From: Anaerolineae bacterium
GTDB lineage: Bacteria; Chloroflexota; Anaerolineae; Aggregatilineales; Aggregatilineaceae
Reading direction: 5' to 3'
Assembly: GCA_023382715.1 (NCBI GenBank)
Contig: JAHDWP010000002.1
Location: 101,823 to 165,822 of the forward strand
DNA length: 64,000 bases
Shown here in pieces: positions 1 to 8,763 of this stretch. The position numbers and the translations under genes are program-made. The notes under the pieces are model-generated. The model did no database searches and had not been told where the DNA came from. It worked only from the letters and a program-made list of their open reading frames with translations. Position 1 is the first letter of the stretch. Every line of letters starts with the position of its first letter.

Positions 1-1466
1 CGTCGCCGGACACGTGGAATTACTTCGCGGCGGCGCGCAACCTGCTGGCCGGAGAGGGCTTCACCCGCTACACAGGCGATCCGTTCGTACTCTGGCCGCC
101 GCTCTTCCCCGCGCTGATCGCCGCGCTGATCGGGCTGGCGGACCTGGCCGGGCGCAATCTGCACCTGCTCGACGCGCTGCGCGTCATTAATGCGCTGACC
201 GTGGCCGCGACGGTGATCGCCGCTGGGCTGCTCTGGCGACGCTTCCTGCGCTCGGCGTGGCTGGCGGCGCTGGCAACGCTGGCCATCGCCCTGGGCTACC
301 CGCTGCTCTACGTGGCGGCGTTCGCCTGGTCGGAGCCGCTGTTCATTCTGCTGGGCTTGCTGGCCCTGATCGCGCTGGATCGTCACCTGGCCGCGCCACG
401 CGACCGGACGCTGTTCGCCGCCGCGATTCTGGCGGGCCTGGCTGCTCTCCAACGCTACACCGGGGCGATGCTGATCGTCGCCGGCGCACTGGCGCTTGTC
501 CTGCTGGCGCTGCGCGTCCCTCTGCGCCGCCGCCTGCGCGACGCCGCCCTCTTCGCCGGAGTTGCAGCGCTGCCACTGGCGCTGTGGCTGGCCCACAACC
601 AGGCCCGCGCCGGCACGCTGACCGGCGAGCGCGCCCCCTCCGCGCGCACTCTGCCCGCCAACGTGCGCGCCGTCTACGATCTCACCGTCACCTGGCTGAC
701 GCCGGAACGGCTGGGGGTCGGCTACCAGGCCGCCGGGCTGATCGCGGGCGGGGCGCTGGCGCTGGGATTCGTTGTGCTGATCGCGCGCGAGCGGCGCGGG
801 GCGCTGCGCTGGCTGGCCGGGCTGCGCGCGCTGCCGCTGATGCTATTCGCGGCGCTGTACGCGGCTTTTGTGGTGATCAGCGCGGCGCGCGTCCAGTACG
901 ACCCGCTTGACGAGCGGTTGCTCGCCCCGCTGTACGTCCCGACGATCGGGCTGGCTTTCGCCGTCCTCGACGGGGCGGTGAGCTGGCTGCGGGCGCGCGG
1001 CGGACGTCTGCCTGCTCACGCCCTCGTCGTCCTGGCCGCGCTGTGGCTGCTCTACCCGGCAGACCGGCTGCGCGACAACATCCCCACGCTGCGCGACATC
1101 TCCGAAGCGTCGCAGGTCACCTACGAGACGTGGCGCGAGTCGCCGCTGATGCGCGCAGTGCGCGCGGAATCTCCCGGCGGGCGCATTGTGACCAACGCGC
1201 CGCTGCACCTGCTGGTGCACAGCGGCCTGGCCAACGAGCCGGTGCCGGTGGCGCTCGACGGTTGGGCCGCGCTGCTGGAGGATGCAGTGGGCGAGGAGAT
1301 GACGCTTGTCTGGTTCGAGCCGATCGCGCGCTGCGACTGGGGGCGCAGGCATTGCATCGCGACAGACTATACGGTAGAAACGCTGGCCGGGCTGTGGGAT
1401 ATAACGCCCGCGATCATCGCCAGCGACGGGGGCACATACCGGCTGAGCCGTATCCCTGGCGAGTGA
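1..1466 (+). CDS. GT39-type membrane glycosyltransferase, 5' end outside window
   Basis: The reading frame is open from base 3, well before the first possible start (GTG at 201), so the gene begins upstream of the window. The first visible residues (WNYFAAARNLLAGEGF, then a WPPLFPALIAAL stretch) are the conserved periplasmic loop after the first helix of GT39/PMT-like (DUF2029-type) glycosyltransferases, which take sugars from polyprenyl-phosphate donors at the outer face of the membrane. Many Leu/Ala-rich helices follow, and the soluble C-terminus ends at TGA 1464-1466. The catalytic Asp/Glu pair would lie upstream of the window and cannot be checked. The acceptor is unknown; three further GT39 genes follow nearby, which suggests an envelope glycan locus. 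Confidence 0.8.
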   Translation, partial: SPDTWNYFAAARNLLAGEGFTRYTGDPFVLWPPLFPALIAALIGLADLAGRNLHLLDALRVINALTVAATVIAAGLLWRRFLRSAWLAALATLAIALGYPLLYVAAFAWSEPLFILLGLLALIALDRHLAAPRDRTLFAAAILAGLAALQRYTGAMLIVAGALALVLLALRVPLRRRLRDAALFAGVAALPLALWLAHNQARAGTLTGERAPSARTLPANVRAVYDLTVTWLTPERLGVGYQAAGLIAGGALALGFVVLIARERRGALRWLAGLRALPLMLFAALYAAFVVISAARVQYDPLDERLLAPLYVPTIGLAFAVLDGAVSWLRARGGRLPAHALVVLAALWLLYPADRLRDNIPTLRDISEASQVTYETWRESPLMRAVRAESPGGRIVTNAPLHLLVHSGLANEPVPVALDGWAALLEDAVGEEMTLVWFEPIARCDWGRRHCIATDYTVETLAGLWDITPAIIASDGGTYRLSRIPGE

Positions 1467-1519
1467 TCGGTCTGCGGGCAGGGCGGCGCTGAAACGGATT
1501 CTTCGGGGTATCGGGTTTG

Positions 1520-2497
1520 TCAGTAATTGACCTCTCTCAGCGTGTCGAGGAACAGAGAGAGCGCGAGTTTGCGCCTCAGAAAGCTGGTCAGGTATCCCCG
1601 GCGCGTAATGGCGTTGTGGACTATCTGTGACCCCAGGCCCTCAATTCGCTGAGTCCGCAACCAGCCAGTATAGAGTCCGCTGACGTGATGCTCCTGATAG
1701 TCCAGCGCGTACCCGGTCTCGCGCATTGTGTCGCCGCAGATGGACTCGATGAGGGCGATCTGCCGGGCAGTCAGATGGCTTCGCCAGGCCTCAATCCTGC
1801 CCGGATCAGGAGCCTCGTTCAATTTCGCGTGAATCCGCGCGTAGTACCGTCCGTACTCAGCCGTTCCCTTCTCATGGTAAGCCAGCAACGCCGGCTCGAA
1901 ATCAATCTGCAGAAACTCGCAGATTTGGCGTAACCATGTTTCTGGAGAAGCAACCAGGTCTTCGTAGCGCACGCTGAAGGCGTCCGTGGAGTATTTCTGC
2001 TGGATGGCGATGCCAGCGCGAACATCGCGGAGCCAGCGACGCGCGGCGAAGTAGGCATTGCTCTTATGTACGTTTGACCGGATGAGCGAGCTTGCGACTG
2101 CACGCGGATCGCGCATGACGTGAATGAACTTTGCGCCAGGGTAGTGGCGTTTCAGCAGCGGCGCATAACGCACAAATCTGGGAGTCTTCTGGCCCCAGAT
2201 GGTCTTGGCAAAATGACGCAGATAAAGCTCATGAGCGCGGTCAACGAATTCCCTGGCCGACGAGCACCCGTCGAAATCGCGCTCAGTAAACGGGATGTTC
2301 CATTCGTGGAATTCGTACTCCTTCAAGATCAGCTTCAGAAAGACTTCTCTCGGCGTCCTGGGATCGCCGCGCAGATAATCAATGATGAAGAGCGACTCAA
2401 GCGGGATTGCCACTTGAGAGTGCTGGTTCAGCATGGTGCGGAGCAGTGTAGTGCCGGTGCGCGCGCAGCCCACGATGAAGAAGGGAGGGTGAATCAT
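1520..2497 (-). CDS. sulfotransferase family protein
   Basis: A 325-residue protein of the PAPS-dependent sulfotransferase fold. The N-terminal GCARTGTTLLRTML segment (about residues 10-23) is the 5'-phosphosulfate loop and RDPRAVASSLIRS (about 130-142) is the 3'-phosphate-binding segment. Members of the family transfer sulfate to carbohydrates, lipids or protein tyrosines; the acceptor cannot be read from the sequence. It runs opposite to the flanking GT39 genes, so sulfation of the glycan they build is plausible but inferred. Base composition is clearly less GC-rich than the neighbours and codon use is mixed, which may indicate acquisition by transfer. Start ATG 2495-2497 directly precedes the conserved fold, and no better upstream start was seen. 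Confidence 0.85.
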   Translation of the reverse strand: MIHPPFFIVGCARTGTTLLRTMLNQHSQVAIPLESLFIIDYLRGDPRTPREVFLKLILKEYEFHEWNIPFTERDFDGCSSAREFVDRAHELYLRHFAKTIWGQKTPRFVRYAPLLKRHYPGAKFIHVMRDPRAVASSLIRSNVHKSNAYFAARRWLRDVRAGIAIQQKYSTDAFSVRYEDLVASPETWLRQICEFLQIDFEPALLAYHEKGTAEYGRYYARIHAKLNEAPDPGRIEAWRSHLTARQIALIESICGDTMRETGYALDYQEHHVSGLYTGWLRTQRIEGLGSQIVHNAITRRGYLTSFLRRKLALSLFLDTLREVNY

Positions 2498-2761
2498 GTG
2501 AGTGATCCCCGGTTGTGTGTGCCGAATGTCGAAAGGTTTTGCTTGAAGTTAGAGATGGTGCGTGTTGCGCCGCTTGCTCGCAGGGCGGCAGGCGACGAAT
2601 TCTGCTTGGTGCTGCTGCCCAGACCCTGTCGCACCGCCTGAATCAGGGGCGCTATGCTGGTATTCCCGATCCTTAAGCTCTGGGGCTACGATTCTCGTTC
2701 AACCGCGCTTTTGGGTGGTATCGTCAAGACACCGATGGTACGATAAGCTATCCTACCTTGA

Positions 2762-4786
2762 GTGAAGCGTCAGTGCAATCACTTCCCGGCATTTGCTAAG
2801 GAACTACTGTCCAGGGTCCCCGGCATGGTGAGATATGGGTTGAAGCAGGCTGAGTCCTGCGAGCGAGTCAGGGCTGAATCCACCCTTGTCATTCTCCTCA
2901 CCGCTCTGCTCATCGTGGGCGCGGTGGCCCTCTCGACTGTGCGCTATCACGGGCGGGACTACCGCGCCGACGAGGTGAACACGGTTCACGCCGGGGTTGT
3001 GCTCAATGCCAGCGAGGTCGTCTCGTGGATGGGCGCGAACGGCGTCCATCCAGCCGGCTGGCGCGTCCTGGGCGTGTATTGGGTCAAGCTGACCGGCGTG
3101 ACCGAGAGCGCGACGCGCTGGCTTTCGGCGCTGTGCACCATGCTCACCCTGGCCCTGGTCTACCGCCTGGCTGCGGACCTGTTCGACCGGCGGACGGGGC
3201 TGGCCGCGTTGTTCCTGCTGGGCACGGCTCCTTTCTTCATCTTCTACATGCGCGAGTTTCGGCCCTACGCGCTGCTGGCCCTCACTTCTGCCGGGCTGCT
3301 GCTGTCGTTCGTGCGCTGGCTGCGCCGCCCCACCTTTGCCCGCGCGCTGCTGTTCGTGGCTTTCGGCGTGATCGCCCTGCAAACGCACTACTTCGCCGCC
3401 TACATCCTGGTTGGGCAGGCGCTCGCTTTCGTCGTCCTGGTGCGCTGGGAGCGAGGCCGCTATCTGCGCGCCTTTGGGCTGTTCGCGGCGATCGCGCTGT
3501 CGTTCACGGCCTGGTTGCTGCCGATTCTGCACCGCTTCATGGCGCGCGGTGGCAAGACCTACGCCTCGCCTTCCGACTGGGACACGCTGGCTCTCATTCA
3601 CGACGAGCTACAGATCGCCCCGCTGGCCCTGGGCCAGTTGTTGCTGATCGCCGCGCTGCTGCTGCCGGTCGGAGCGTGGGGAAAATGGCGGGGAGAGGGC
3701 GCCATCTTTCGCGGCGGCCCGGAATGGCGCAAGCGCTACGTGCTGCTCGTCCCGCTGATCGCGCTGGCCACCGCTTTTGTCGCCAACATCTGGATCAGCA
3801 GTATCACCACGCGCAACCTGATCGGGCTGCTGCCACCGCTGGCTGTGCTGCTGGCCTTCGCTCTGCGGCGGATGCCCTGGCAGGCGCAGGTAGCGCTGGT
3901 GGCGCTGGTTGCCCTACCCGCGCTGAAAGACTTCCGCGCTTACCGCGAGAGCGTGCCCTACAAGGCGACGGTCGCCTTCGTCGCGCCCAATTACCAGCCG
4001 GACGATCATTTCCTGGTGAGCGGACTCAAAGAGCCGCGCGAGCTGGCGTATTACTTCTTCGACCGGCTGAAGCCACGCCCGCAAAATGGCAACATGTACT
4101 TCGTCGGCTACCTGACGCAGGAGTCGGCGCAGGCGGAGCACCTGCAGCATCGCGTCTTCACGCCGGAGCCGGAGTACCTGGCTGAGTTCGCTGACTTTCT
4201 GGCTGACGCCGGGCGCGTCTGGTATATCTACGGAGACGAGCAGTTGATCCTGCGAAATGTCGGGCCGTTCCTCGATGTGCTGCATCAGGAGTTCGCCCTG
4301 CATCGCGCGGAGAAGGTGCTGGGCGACCGGCGCGCCTATCACCTGCGCGAATACCGTCGCATCCCGGACGATCTGCGCGACGCGGCTCACTTCGGCGAAG
4401 CGATCAGCCTGCAGGGGTGGCACCTGCCGGACGGGGTGAGCGTGCGCGCCTGCCAGGATGTGCCGTTCGAAAGCTGGTGGCGCGCGCTCGACGCGCCGAG
4501 CGCCGACCTGGGCATTGGCCTCGTGCTGGCCGACGCGAGCGGGCAGGGCGTGGCCAAAGCGGACGCCGGGCCGAGCGGGGCGCGCACCATTGGCTGGGCG
4601 GCGGGCACCTACCACCTGGACGGGCGGGCGCTGGCCGTGCCCTGCGACTTGCCGCCGGGCGACTACTCGCTGCTGATCGGGCTGCACGACCTGGTGACGG
4701 CAGAGGCGTTGCCCGCCTTCGCGCCGGACGGCGTGCCAACCGGCTCGAACCTGGTCTACCTGACCACATTGAGAGTGCTGCCATGA
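2762..4786 (+). CDS. GT39-type membrane glycosyltransferase (tandem paralogue 1)
   Basis: A polytopic protein of 674 residues if started at GTG 2762; ATG 2825 (653 residues) is an equal alternative because neither has a clear ribosome site. After the first helix (about residues 42-58) comes the loop DYRADEVNTVHAG, whose adjacent D70-E71 match the acidic catalytic motif of GT39/ArnT-type enzymes. About ten more hydrophobic helices follow, then a soluble C-terminal domain from about residue 530. Its stop overlaps the start of the next GT39 gene (ATGA), so the three paralogues form one operon. The last part (4369-4733) is identical in DNA to the matching part of the next gene although the membrane parts differ widely, a sign of gene conversion. 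Confidence 0.85.
   Translation: MKRQCNHFPAFAKELLSRVPGMVRYGLKQAESCERVRAESTLVILLTALLIVGAVALSTVRYHGRDYRADEVNTVHAGVVLNASEVVSWMGANGVHPAGWRVLGVYWVKLTGVTESATRWLSALCTMLTLALVYRLAADLFDRRTGLAALFLLGTAPFFIFYMREFRPYALLALTSAGLLLSFVRWLRRPTFARALLFVAFGVIALQTHYFAAYILVGQALAFVVLVRWERGRYLRAFGLFAAIALSFTAWLLPILHRFMARGGKTYASPSDWDTLALIHDELQIAPLALGQLLLIAALLLPVGAWGKWRGEGAIFRGGPEWRKRYVLLVPLIALATAFVANIWISSITTRNLIGLLPPLAVLLAFALRRMPWQAQVALVALVALPALKDFRAYRESVPYKATVAFVAPNYQPDDHFLVSGLKEPRELAYYFFDRLKPRPQNGNMYFVGYLTQESAQAEHLQHRVFTPEPEYLAEFADFLADAGRVWYIYGDEQLILRNVGPFLDVLHQEFALHRAEKVLGDRRAYHLREYRRIPDDLRDAAHFGEAISLQGWHLPDGVSVRACQDVPFESWWRALDAPSADLGIGLVLADASGQGVAKADAGPSGARTIGWAAGTYHLDGRALAVPCDLPPGDYSLLIGLHDLVTAEALPAFAPDGVPTGSNLVYLTTLRVLP
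4369..4733 (+). repeat. 365-bp perfect repeat shared with 6279-6643 (copy 1)
   Basis: Aligned by eye against 6279-6643 (offset 1,910 bases), no mismatch is seen over 365 bases; substitutions resume at 4368 and 4734. The segment encodes the soluble C-terminal domain of the first of two adjacent GT39 genes. Confidence 0.93.
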
Positions 4787-6696
4787 CCCGCCTGGAACGC
4801 CCTGCCGTTATGTTAATTGCCGTCTTGCTGATTCTGGCTTCGGTGACCATCTCGACCGTTCGCTTCCACGACCGAAACTACTTCCGCGATGAGATCAACA
4901 CCGTCCATGCGGGAGTCACGCTGAATGCCGCCGAGACGACCCGTTGGATGGCCCAGAGTGGCATCCACCCGGCTGGCTGGCGCGTTCTGGGTGTGTACTG
5001 GGTCAAGCTGGTCGGGTTGACCGAGGGAGCGACGCGCTGGCTCTCCGCCCTGTGCACCATGCTGACGCTGGCCCTTGTCTATCGGCTGGGCGCGGATCTG
5101 TTCGACCGGCGGACGGGGTTGTACGCTCTGTTCCTGCTAGGCACAGTGCCCTTTGCCCTGTTCTACATGTACGAGTTACGACCTTATCCGATGCTGGCAC
5201 TGACCACAGCGGGCTTGCTGCTGTCGTTCCTGCGTTGGGTGCACCGTCCGCGCTTCAGCTATGCCTTGCTCTTCGTGCTGTTCGGCATGGCCGCCCTGCA
5301 GACGCACTATTTCGCCGCCTACATTCTGGCTGGGTTAGCGCTCACCTTCGTTATCGTGGTGCGCTGGGAACGCGGGCGCTACCTGCGCGCCTTTGGGCTG
5401 TTCGCGGCTATTGCGTTGTCGTTCACGGCCTGGCTGCCGTCGGTCATTCATGGCCTCTTCTTTCGCGGGCCTAGAGGGTACACGCTGCCCACCAACTGGG
5501 ATACGCTGGCCATGGTTCACGACGAATTGCAGCTTGCCCCACCTGCATTGGGGCAACTGTTGCTGCTGTTCGCCCTGTTGACGCCTGTAGGGGCGCACTA
5601 TGCACGGCGCAAGGAAAGTCGAGTGTTCCATTTCGGTGAGGAATGGCGCAAAGGATACGTATTGCTGGTGCCACTATTTACCCTGGTGATCGCTTTCGCC
5701 ATCAACACCTGGAAGGGCAGCATCACCACGCGCAACCTGATCGGGCTGCTGCCGCCGCTGGCTGTGCTGCTGGCCTTCGCTCTGCGGCGGATGCCCTGGC
5801 GGGCGCAGATGGCGATTGTGGCGCTGATTGCTCTCCCGGCGCTGACCGACTTCCGCTACTACCGCGAGGGATTGCCCAGCCGCCAGATCGTTAGCTTCAT
5901 GATGCCTCACTACCAGCCTGACGATCGCTTTCTGATAACGGGTATCCACGATCCGCGCCCGCTGGCTTTCTACCTCTTCGACCGGCTGCCCACCCGTCCC
6001 GACAAGCATAACATGTTCTATATCGGCTATCCGACCTTTCAGCTTCAGCGTATTGAACACCTGGAGAACCTGATCTTGACACCGGAACCAGGTGCGCTGG
6101 CCGACTTCGCGGAGTCGTTAGCTGGCGCTCAGCGCCTGTGGTATGTCTACGGCAACGAAGACAGGGACCTGATCGATCCCTTCCTGGATATTCTGCAGGC
6201 GGACTTCGCTCTGTATCGCGCAGACCTGGCCACCACCGACGCCACCTACTATTTCCGCGAATACCGTCGCGTCCCGGGCGATCTGCGCGACGCGGCTCAC
6301 TTCGGCGAAGCGATCAGCCTGCAGGGGTGGCACCTGCCGGACGGGGTGAGCGTGCGCGCCTGCCAGGATGTGCCGTTCGAAAGCTGGTGGCGCGCGCTCG
6401 ACGCGCCGAGCGCCGACCTGGGCATTGGCCTCGTGCTGGCCGACGCGAGCGGGCAGGGCGTGGCCAAAGCGGACGCCGGGCCGAGCGGGGCGCGCACCAT
6501 TGGCTGGGCGGCGGGCACCTACCACCTGGACGGGCGGGCGCTGGCCGTGCCCTGCGACTTGCCGCCGGGCGACTACTCGCTGCTGATCGGGCTGCACGAC
6601 CTGGTGACGGCAGAGGCGTTGCCCGCCTTCGCGCCGGACGGCGCGCCAACCGGCTCGAACCTGGTCTACCTGACCACGCTGACGGTGACGCCATGA
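4783..6696 (+). CDS. GT39-type membrane glycosyltransferase (tandem paralogue 2)
   Basis: The open frame runs further upstream, but the real start is ATG 4783, overlapping the previous stop as ATGA and aligning with the other paralogues (MTRLERP...). This gives 637 residues. The first helix spans about residues 9-26 and is followed by DRNYFRDEINTVHAG with the catalytic-type D36-E37 pair. The architecture is the same as the neighbours: multiple helices, then a soluble C-terminal domain of about 130 residues. GT39 enzymes use polyprenyl-phosphate sugars at the extracytoplasmic face; the substrate is not identifiable here. The C-terminal domain shares a 365-bp identical block with the previous gene. 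Confidence 0.87.
   Translation: MTRLERPAVMLIAVLLILASVTISTVRFHDRNYFRDEINTVHAGVTLNAAETTRWMAQSGIHPAGWRVLGVYWVKLVGLTEGATRWLSALCTMLTLALVYRLGADLFDRRTGLYALFLLGTVPFALFYMYELRPYPMLALTTAGLLLSFLRWVHRPRFSYALLFVLFGMAALQTHYFAAYILAGLALTFVIVVRWERGRYLRAFGLFAAIALSFTAWLPSVIHGLFFRGPRGYTLPTNWDTLAMVHDELQLAPPALGQLLLLFALLTPVGAHYARRKESRVFHFGEEWRKGYVLLVPLFTLVIAFAINTWKGSITTRNLIGLLPPLAVLLAFALRRMPWRAQMAIVALIALPALTDFRYYREGLPSRQIVSFMMPHYQPDDRFLITGIHDPRPLAFYLFDRLPTRPDKHNMFYIGYPTFQLQRIEHLENLILTPEPGALADFAESLAGAQRLWYVYGNEDRDLIDPFLDILQADFALYRADLATTDATYYFREYRRVPGDLRDAAHFGEAISLQGWHLPDGVSVRACQDVPFESWWRALDAPSADLGIGLVLADASGQGVAKADAGPSGARTIGWAAGTYHLDGRALAVPCDLPPGDYSLLIGLHDLVTAEALPAFAPDGAPTGSNLVYLTTLTVTP
6279..6643 (+). repeat. 365-bp perfect repeat shared with 4369-4733 (copy 2)
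   Basis: Second copy of the identical block. The third paralogue (6693-8753) encodes a similar C-terminal domain but with many substitutions, so homogenisation affected only the first two genes. Confidence 0.93.
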
Positions 6697-8753
6697 CCCG
6701 CCTGGAGCGTTCCGCCGCTCTGTTGTTCGCCGCTGTGCTGGTGCTGGCGCTGACCGCGCTGCACACCTACCACTTTCACGGGCGGGACTTCCGCGAGGAC
6801 GAAATCTACACGGTTCACGCCGCGCAGATTATGAACACGTCTGAGGTGGTGCAGTGGATCGGCACAGGCGGCGTGCACCCGGCGGGCTGGCGCGTGATCG
6901 CCGTGTGGTGGGTGCAGTTGTTCGGTGAGGCCGGGCTGACTGAGCCGGTCGTGCGTCACTTCTCCACGCTGGTCACGTTGCTGGCGCTGGCGCTGGTCTG
7001 GCGGCTGGGCGCGGATCTCGGCGGCTGGACGGTGGGCGGGTACGCCGCCTTCGTGCTGGGGACGCTGCCCTTCGCCCAGTTCTACATGGGCGAGTTCCGG
7101 CCCTACAGCGCGCTGGTGCTGGTCACGGCGGGCCTGACGCTGACCCTGTTGCGCTGGATCAGGCGACCGACCTTCGCCCGCGCGCTGCTGTTCGTGGCGT
7201 TCGGCGTGGCGGCGCTGCAAACGCACTACTATGCCGGTTACGCCCTGGCGGGCCTGGTCGCTGCCTTTCTGCTGCTGGTGCGTTGGGAGCGCGGGCTGTA
7301 TCTGCGCGCGCTGGGCCTGTTTGCCGCCATTGGGCTGTCGTTCAGCGCGTGGCTGCTGCCGCTGGCGCACCGCTTCCTGGTGGGCGCGGGCGGCGTGACC
7401 TACGCCATGCCCTCTGACTGGCGCTTTTTCCGCGAGCTGCACGGCCAGATGATGCTGGAACCGGCGGCGATTGGGCACCTGCTGCTGGCCGTCGGCGTGC
7501 TGATCGTCCTGGGCGCGGCGCTGGCTGGGGGGAGAAGTTATCCGGGAGATTGCCCTCTCTCACTGCAAACCTCTTCTCCACAAGGGAGGAAGGGCGTGGC
7601 GCGCGTGCTTTTCTCCCTTCCCCCCTCGTGGGAAAAAGGCTGGGGATGGGGGGCAAAGGCAGGGGGCCGCTTCCGCTTTGGCGCGGCGGGGCCGGCGCTG
7701 ATCCTGCTGATCGCTCCCGGCGTGGCGCTGACGCTGGCCTTTCTCATCAACCGCTTCGGCACGGGCAACGCCACGCCCAAGAACCTGATCATCCTGGTGC
7801 CGTTCATGGCGCTGGTCGCCGCGCTGGGATTGCGGCGGCTGCCCTGGCAGGCGCGGCTGGCAGCTATTCTGCTGCTGACCTATCCCGCTCTGACCGAGTT
7901 CCGCACCTATCGCACGAACGCGCCTTACCGCGAGCTGGTCGCCTTCATGACGCCCGCCTACCAGCCCGGCGACCGGGTGATCGCCCACGTCAACGACTAT
8001 GCGGCCAGCACGCAGGCGCTCGCCTATTACCTGGACGATCGTCTGCCCGGAGGGCTGGATCGGGCTGACACGTTTCACATCGGCGGCAGCAGTCACCGCT
8101 ATCCCTTCGATCCGATCGCTCAGCAGGTCTTTACGAGCGACCCGGCGACGCTGGCCCGCTTCGCGCAGTTCCTCGACGGGGCGCAGCGCGCCTGGCTGAT
8201 CACCTACAACCGCACAGACCTGCTCGATCCGTTCCTGGACGCGCTGGGCCGGGCCTTTGGCGACGCGCGCAGAGCTGTGCTGCGCAACGATACGAACGTG
8301 TACGAGATCGTGGAATATCGCCGCGTGCCCGCCGATCTGCGCGACGTGGCCCGCTTCGGCGAGGCGATCTACCTGCGGGGGTGGAGTCTGCCGGACGGGG
8401 TGAGCGTGCGCGCCTGCCAGGACGTGCCCTTCGAGAGCTGGTGGTACGCCGCTGACGCGCCGGGCGCTGGCCTGGGCATCGGCCTCGTGCTGGCCGACGC
8501 GAACGGGCAGGGCGTCGCCCGCGCCGATGCCGAGCCGAGCGGCACCCTGACGGTTGCCTGGCGTGCCGACTCCTACCACCTGGACGGGCGGGCGCTGCGC
8601 ATCCCCTGCGACCTGTCGCCGGGCGACTATCCGCTGCTGATCGGGCTGCACGACCTGGTGACGGCGCAGGCGTTGCCCGCCTTCGCGCCGGATGACAGCG
8701 CGCTGGGGTCTCCGCTGGTCTACCTGACGACGCTGAGCGTGAGCGGCCCCTGA
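6693..8753 (+). CDS. GT39-type membrane glycosyltransferase (tandem paralogue 3) with an in-frame repeat insert
   Basis: Starts at ATG 6693 in an ATGA overlap with the preceding gene; 686 residues. After the first helix the loop DFREDEIYTVHAA carries the DE catalytic motif, followed by the polytopic region and the soluble C-terminal domain shared with the two upstream paralogues. It is about 43 codons longer in the cytoplasmic loop near residues 282-324, where both paralogues continue directly from the ...VGA.. helix end to the next helix. The extra codons (7536-7664) coincide with a copy of the palindromic intergenic repeat family A and encode low-complexity residues rich in Ser, Pro, Gly and Trp. 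The frame stays open through the insert and all downstream helices are preserved, so the gene probably still works. Confidence 0.87.
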   Translation: MTRLERSAALLFAAVLVLALTALHTYHFHGRDFREDEIYTVHAAQIMNTSEVVQWIGTGGVHPAGWRVIAVWWVQLFGEAGLTEPVVRHFSTLVTLLALALVWRLGADLGGWTVGGYAAFVLGTLPFAQFYMGEFRPYSALVLVTAGLTLTLLRWIRRPTFARALLFVAFGVAALQTHYYAGYALAGLVAAFLLLVRWERGLYLRALGLFAAIGLSFSAWLLPLAHRFLVGAGGVTYAMPSDWRFFRELHGQMMLEPAAIGHLLLAVGVLIVLGAALAGGRSYPGDCPLSLQTSSPQGRKGVARVLFSLPPSWEKGWGWGAKAGGRFRFGAAGPALILLIAPGVALTLAFLINRFGTGNATPKNLIILVPFMALVAALGLRRLPWQARLAAILLLTYPALTEFRTYRTNAPYRELVAFMTPAYQPGDRVIAHVNDYAASTQALAYYLDDRLPGGLDRADTFHIGGSSHRYPFDPIAQQVFTSDPATLARFAQFLDGAQRAWLITYNRTDLLDPFLDALGRAFGDARRAVLRNDTNVYEIVEYRRVPADLRDVARFGEAIYLRGWSLPDGVSVRACQDVPFESWWYAADAPGAGLGIGLVLADANGQGVARADAEPSGTLTVAWRADSYHLDGRALRIPCDLSPGDYPLLIGLHDLVTAQALPAFAPDDSALGSPLVYLTTLSVSGP
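7536..7664 (+). repeat. Family A palindromic repeat inserted in frame in a coding gene
   Basis: The 129-base segment matches, base by base over most of its length, the reverse complement of intergenic copies at 43583-43702 and 23146-23250. Both arms are present: a CTTCTCCACAAGGGAGGA arm and a TTTTCTCCCTTCCCCC arm ending in GGGGATGGGGGGCAAAGGC. Length is divisible by three and no stop occurs in the gene's frame. The codons GGR occur at both edges, possibly a target-site duplication. Confidence 0.88.
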
Positions 8754-8763
8754 TCGCTCGCGC

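Noticed and set aside
4417..4782. Upstream extension of the second GT39 gene
   Set aside because: The open frame overlaps the previous gene's conserved C-terminal domain in another frame; the ATGA overlap and paralogue alignment give ATG 4783.
6138..6692. Upstream extension of the third GT39 gene
   Set aside because: Same reasoning as for the second copy; the true start is ATG 6693.
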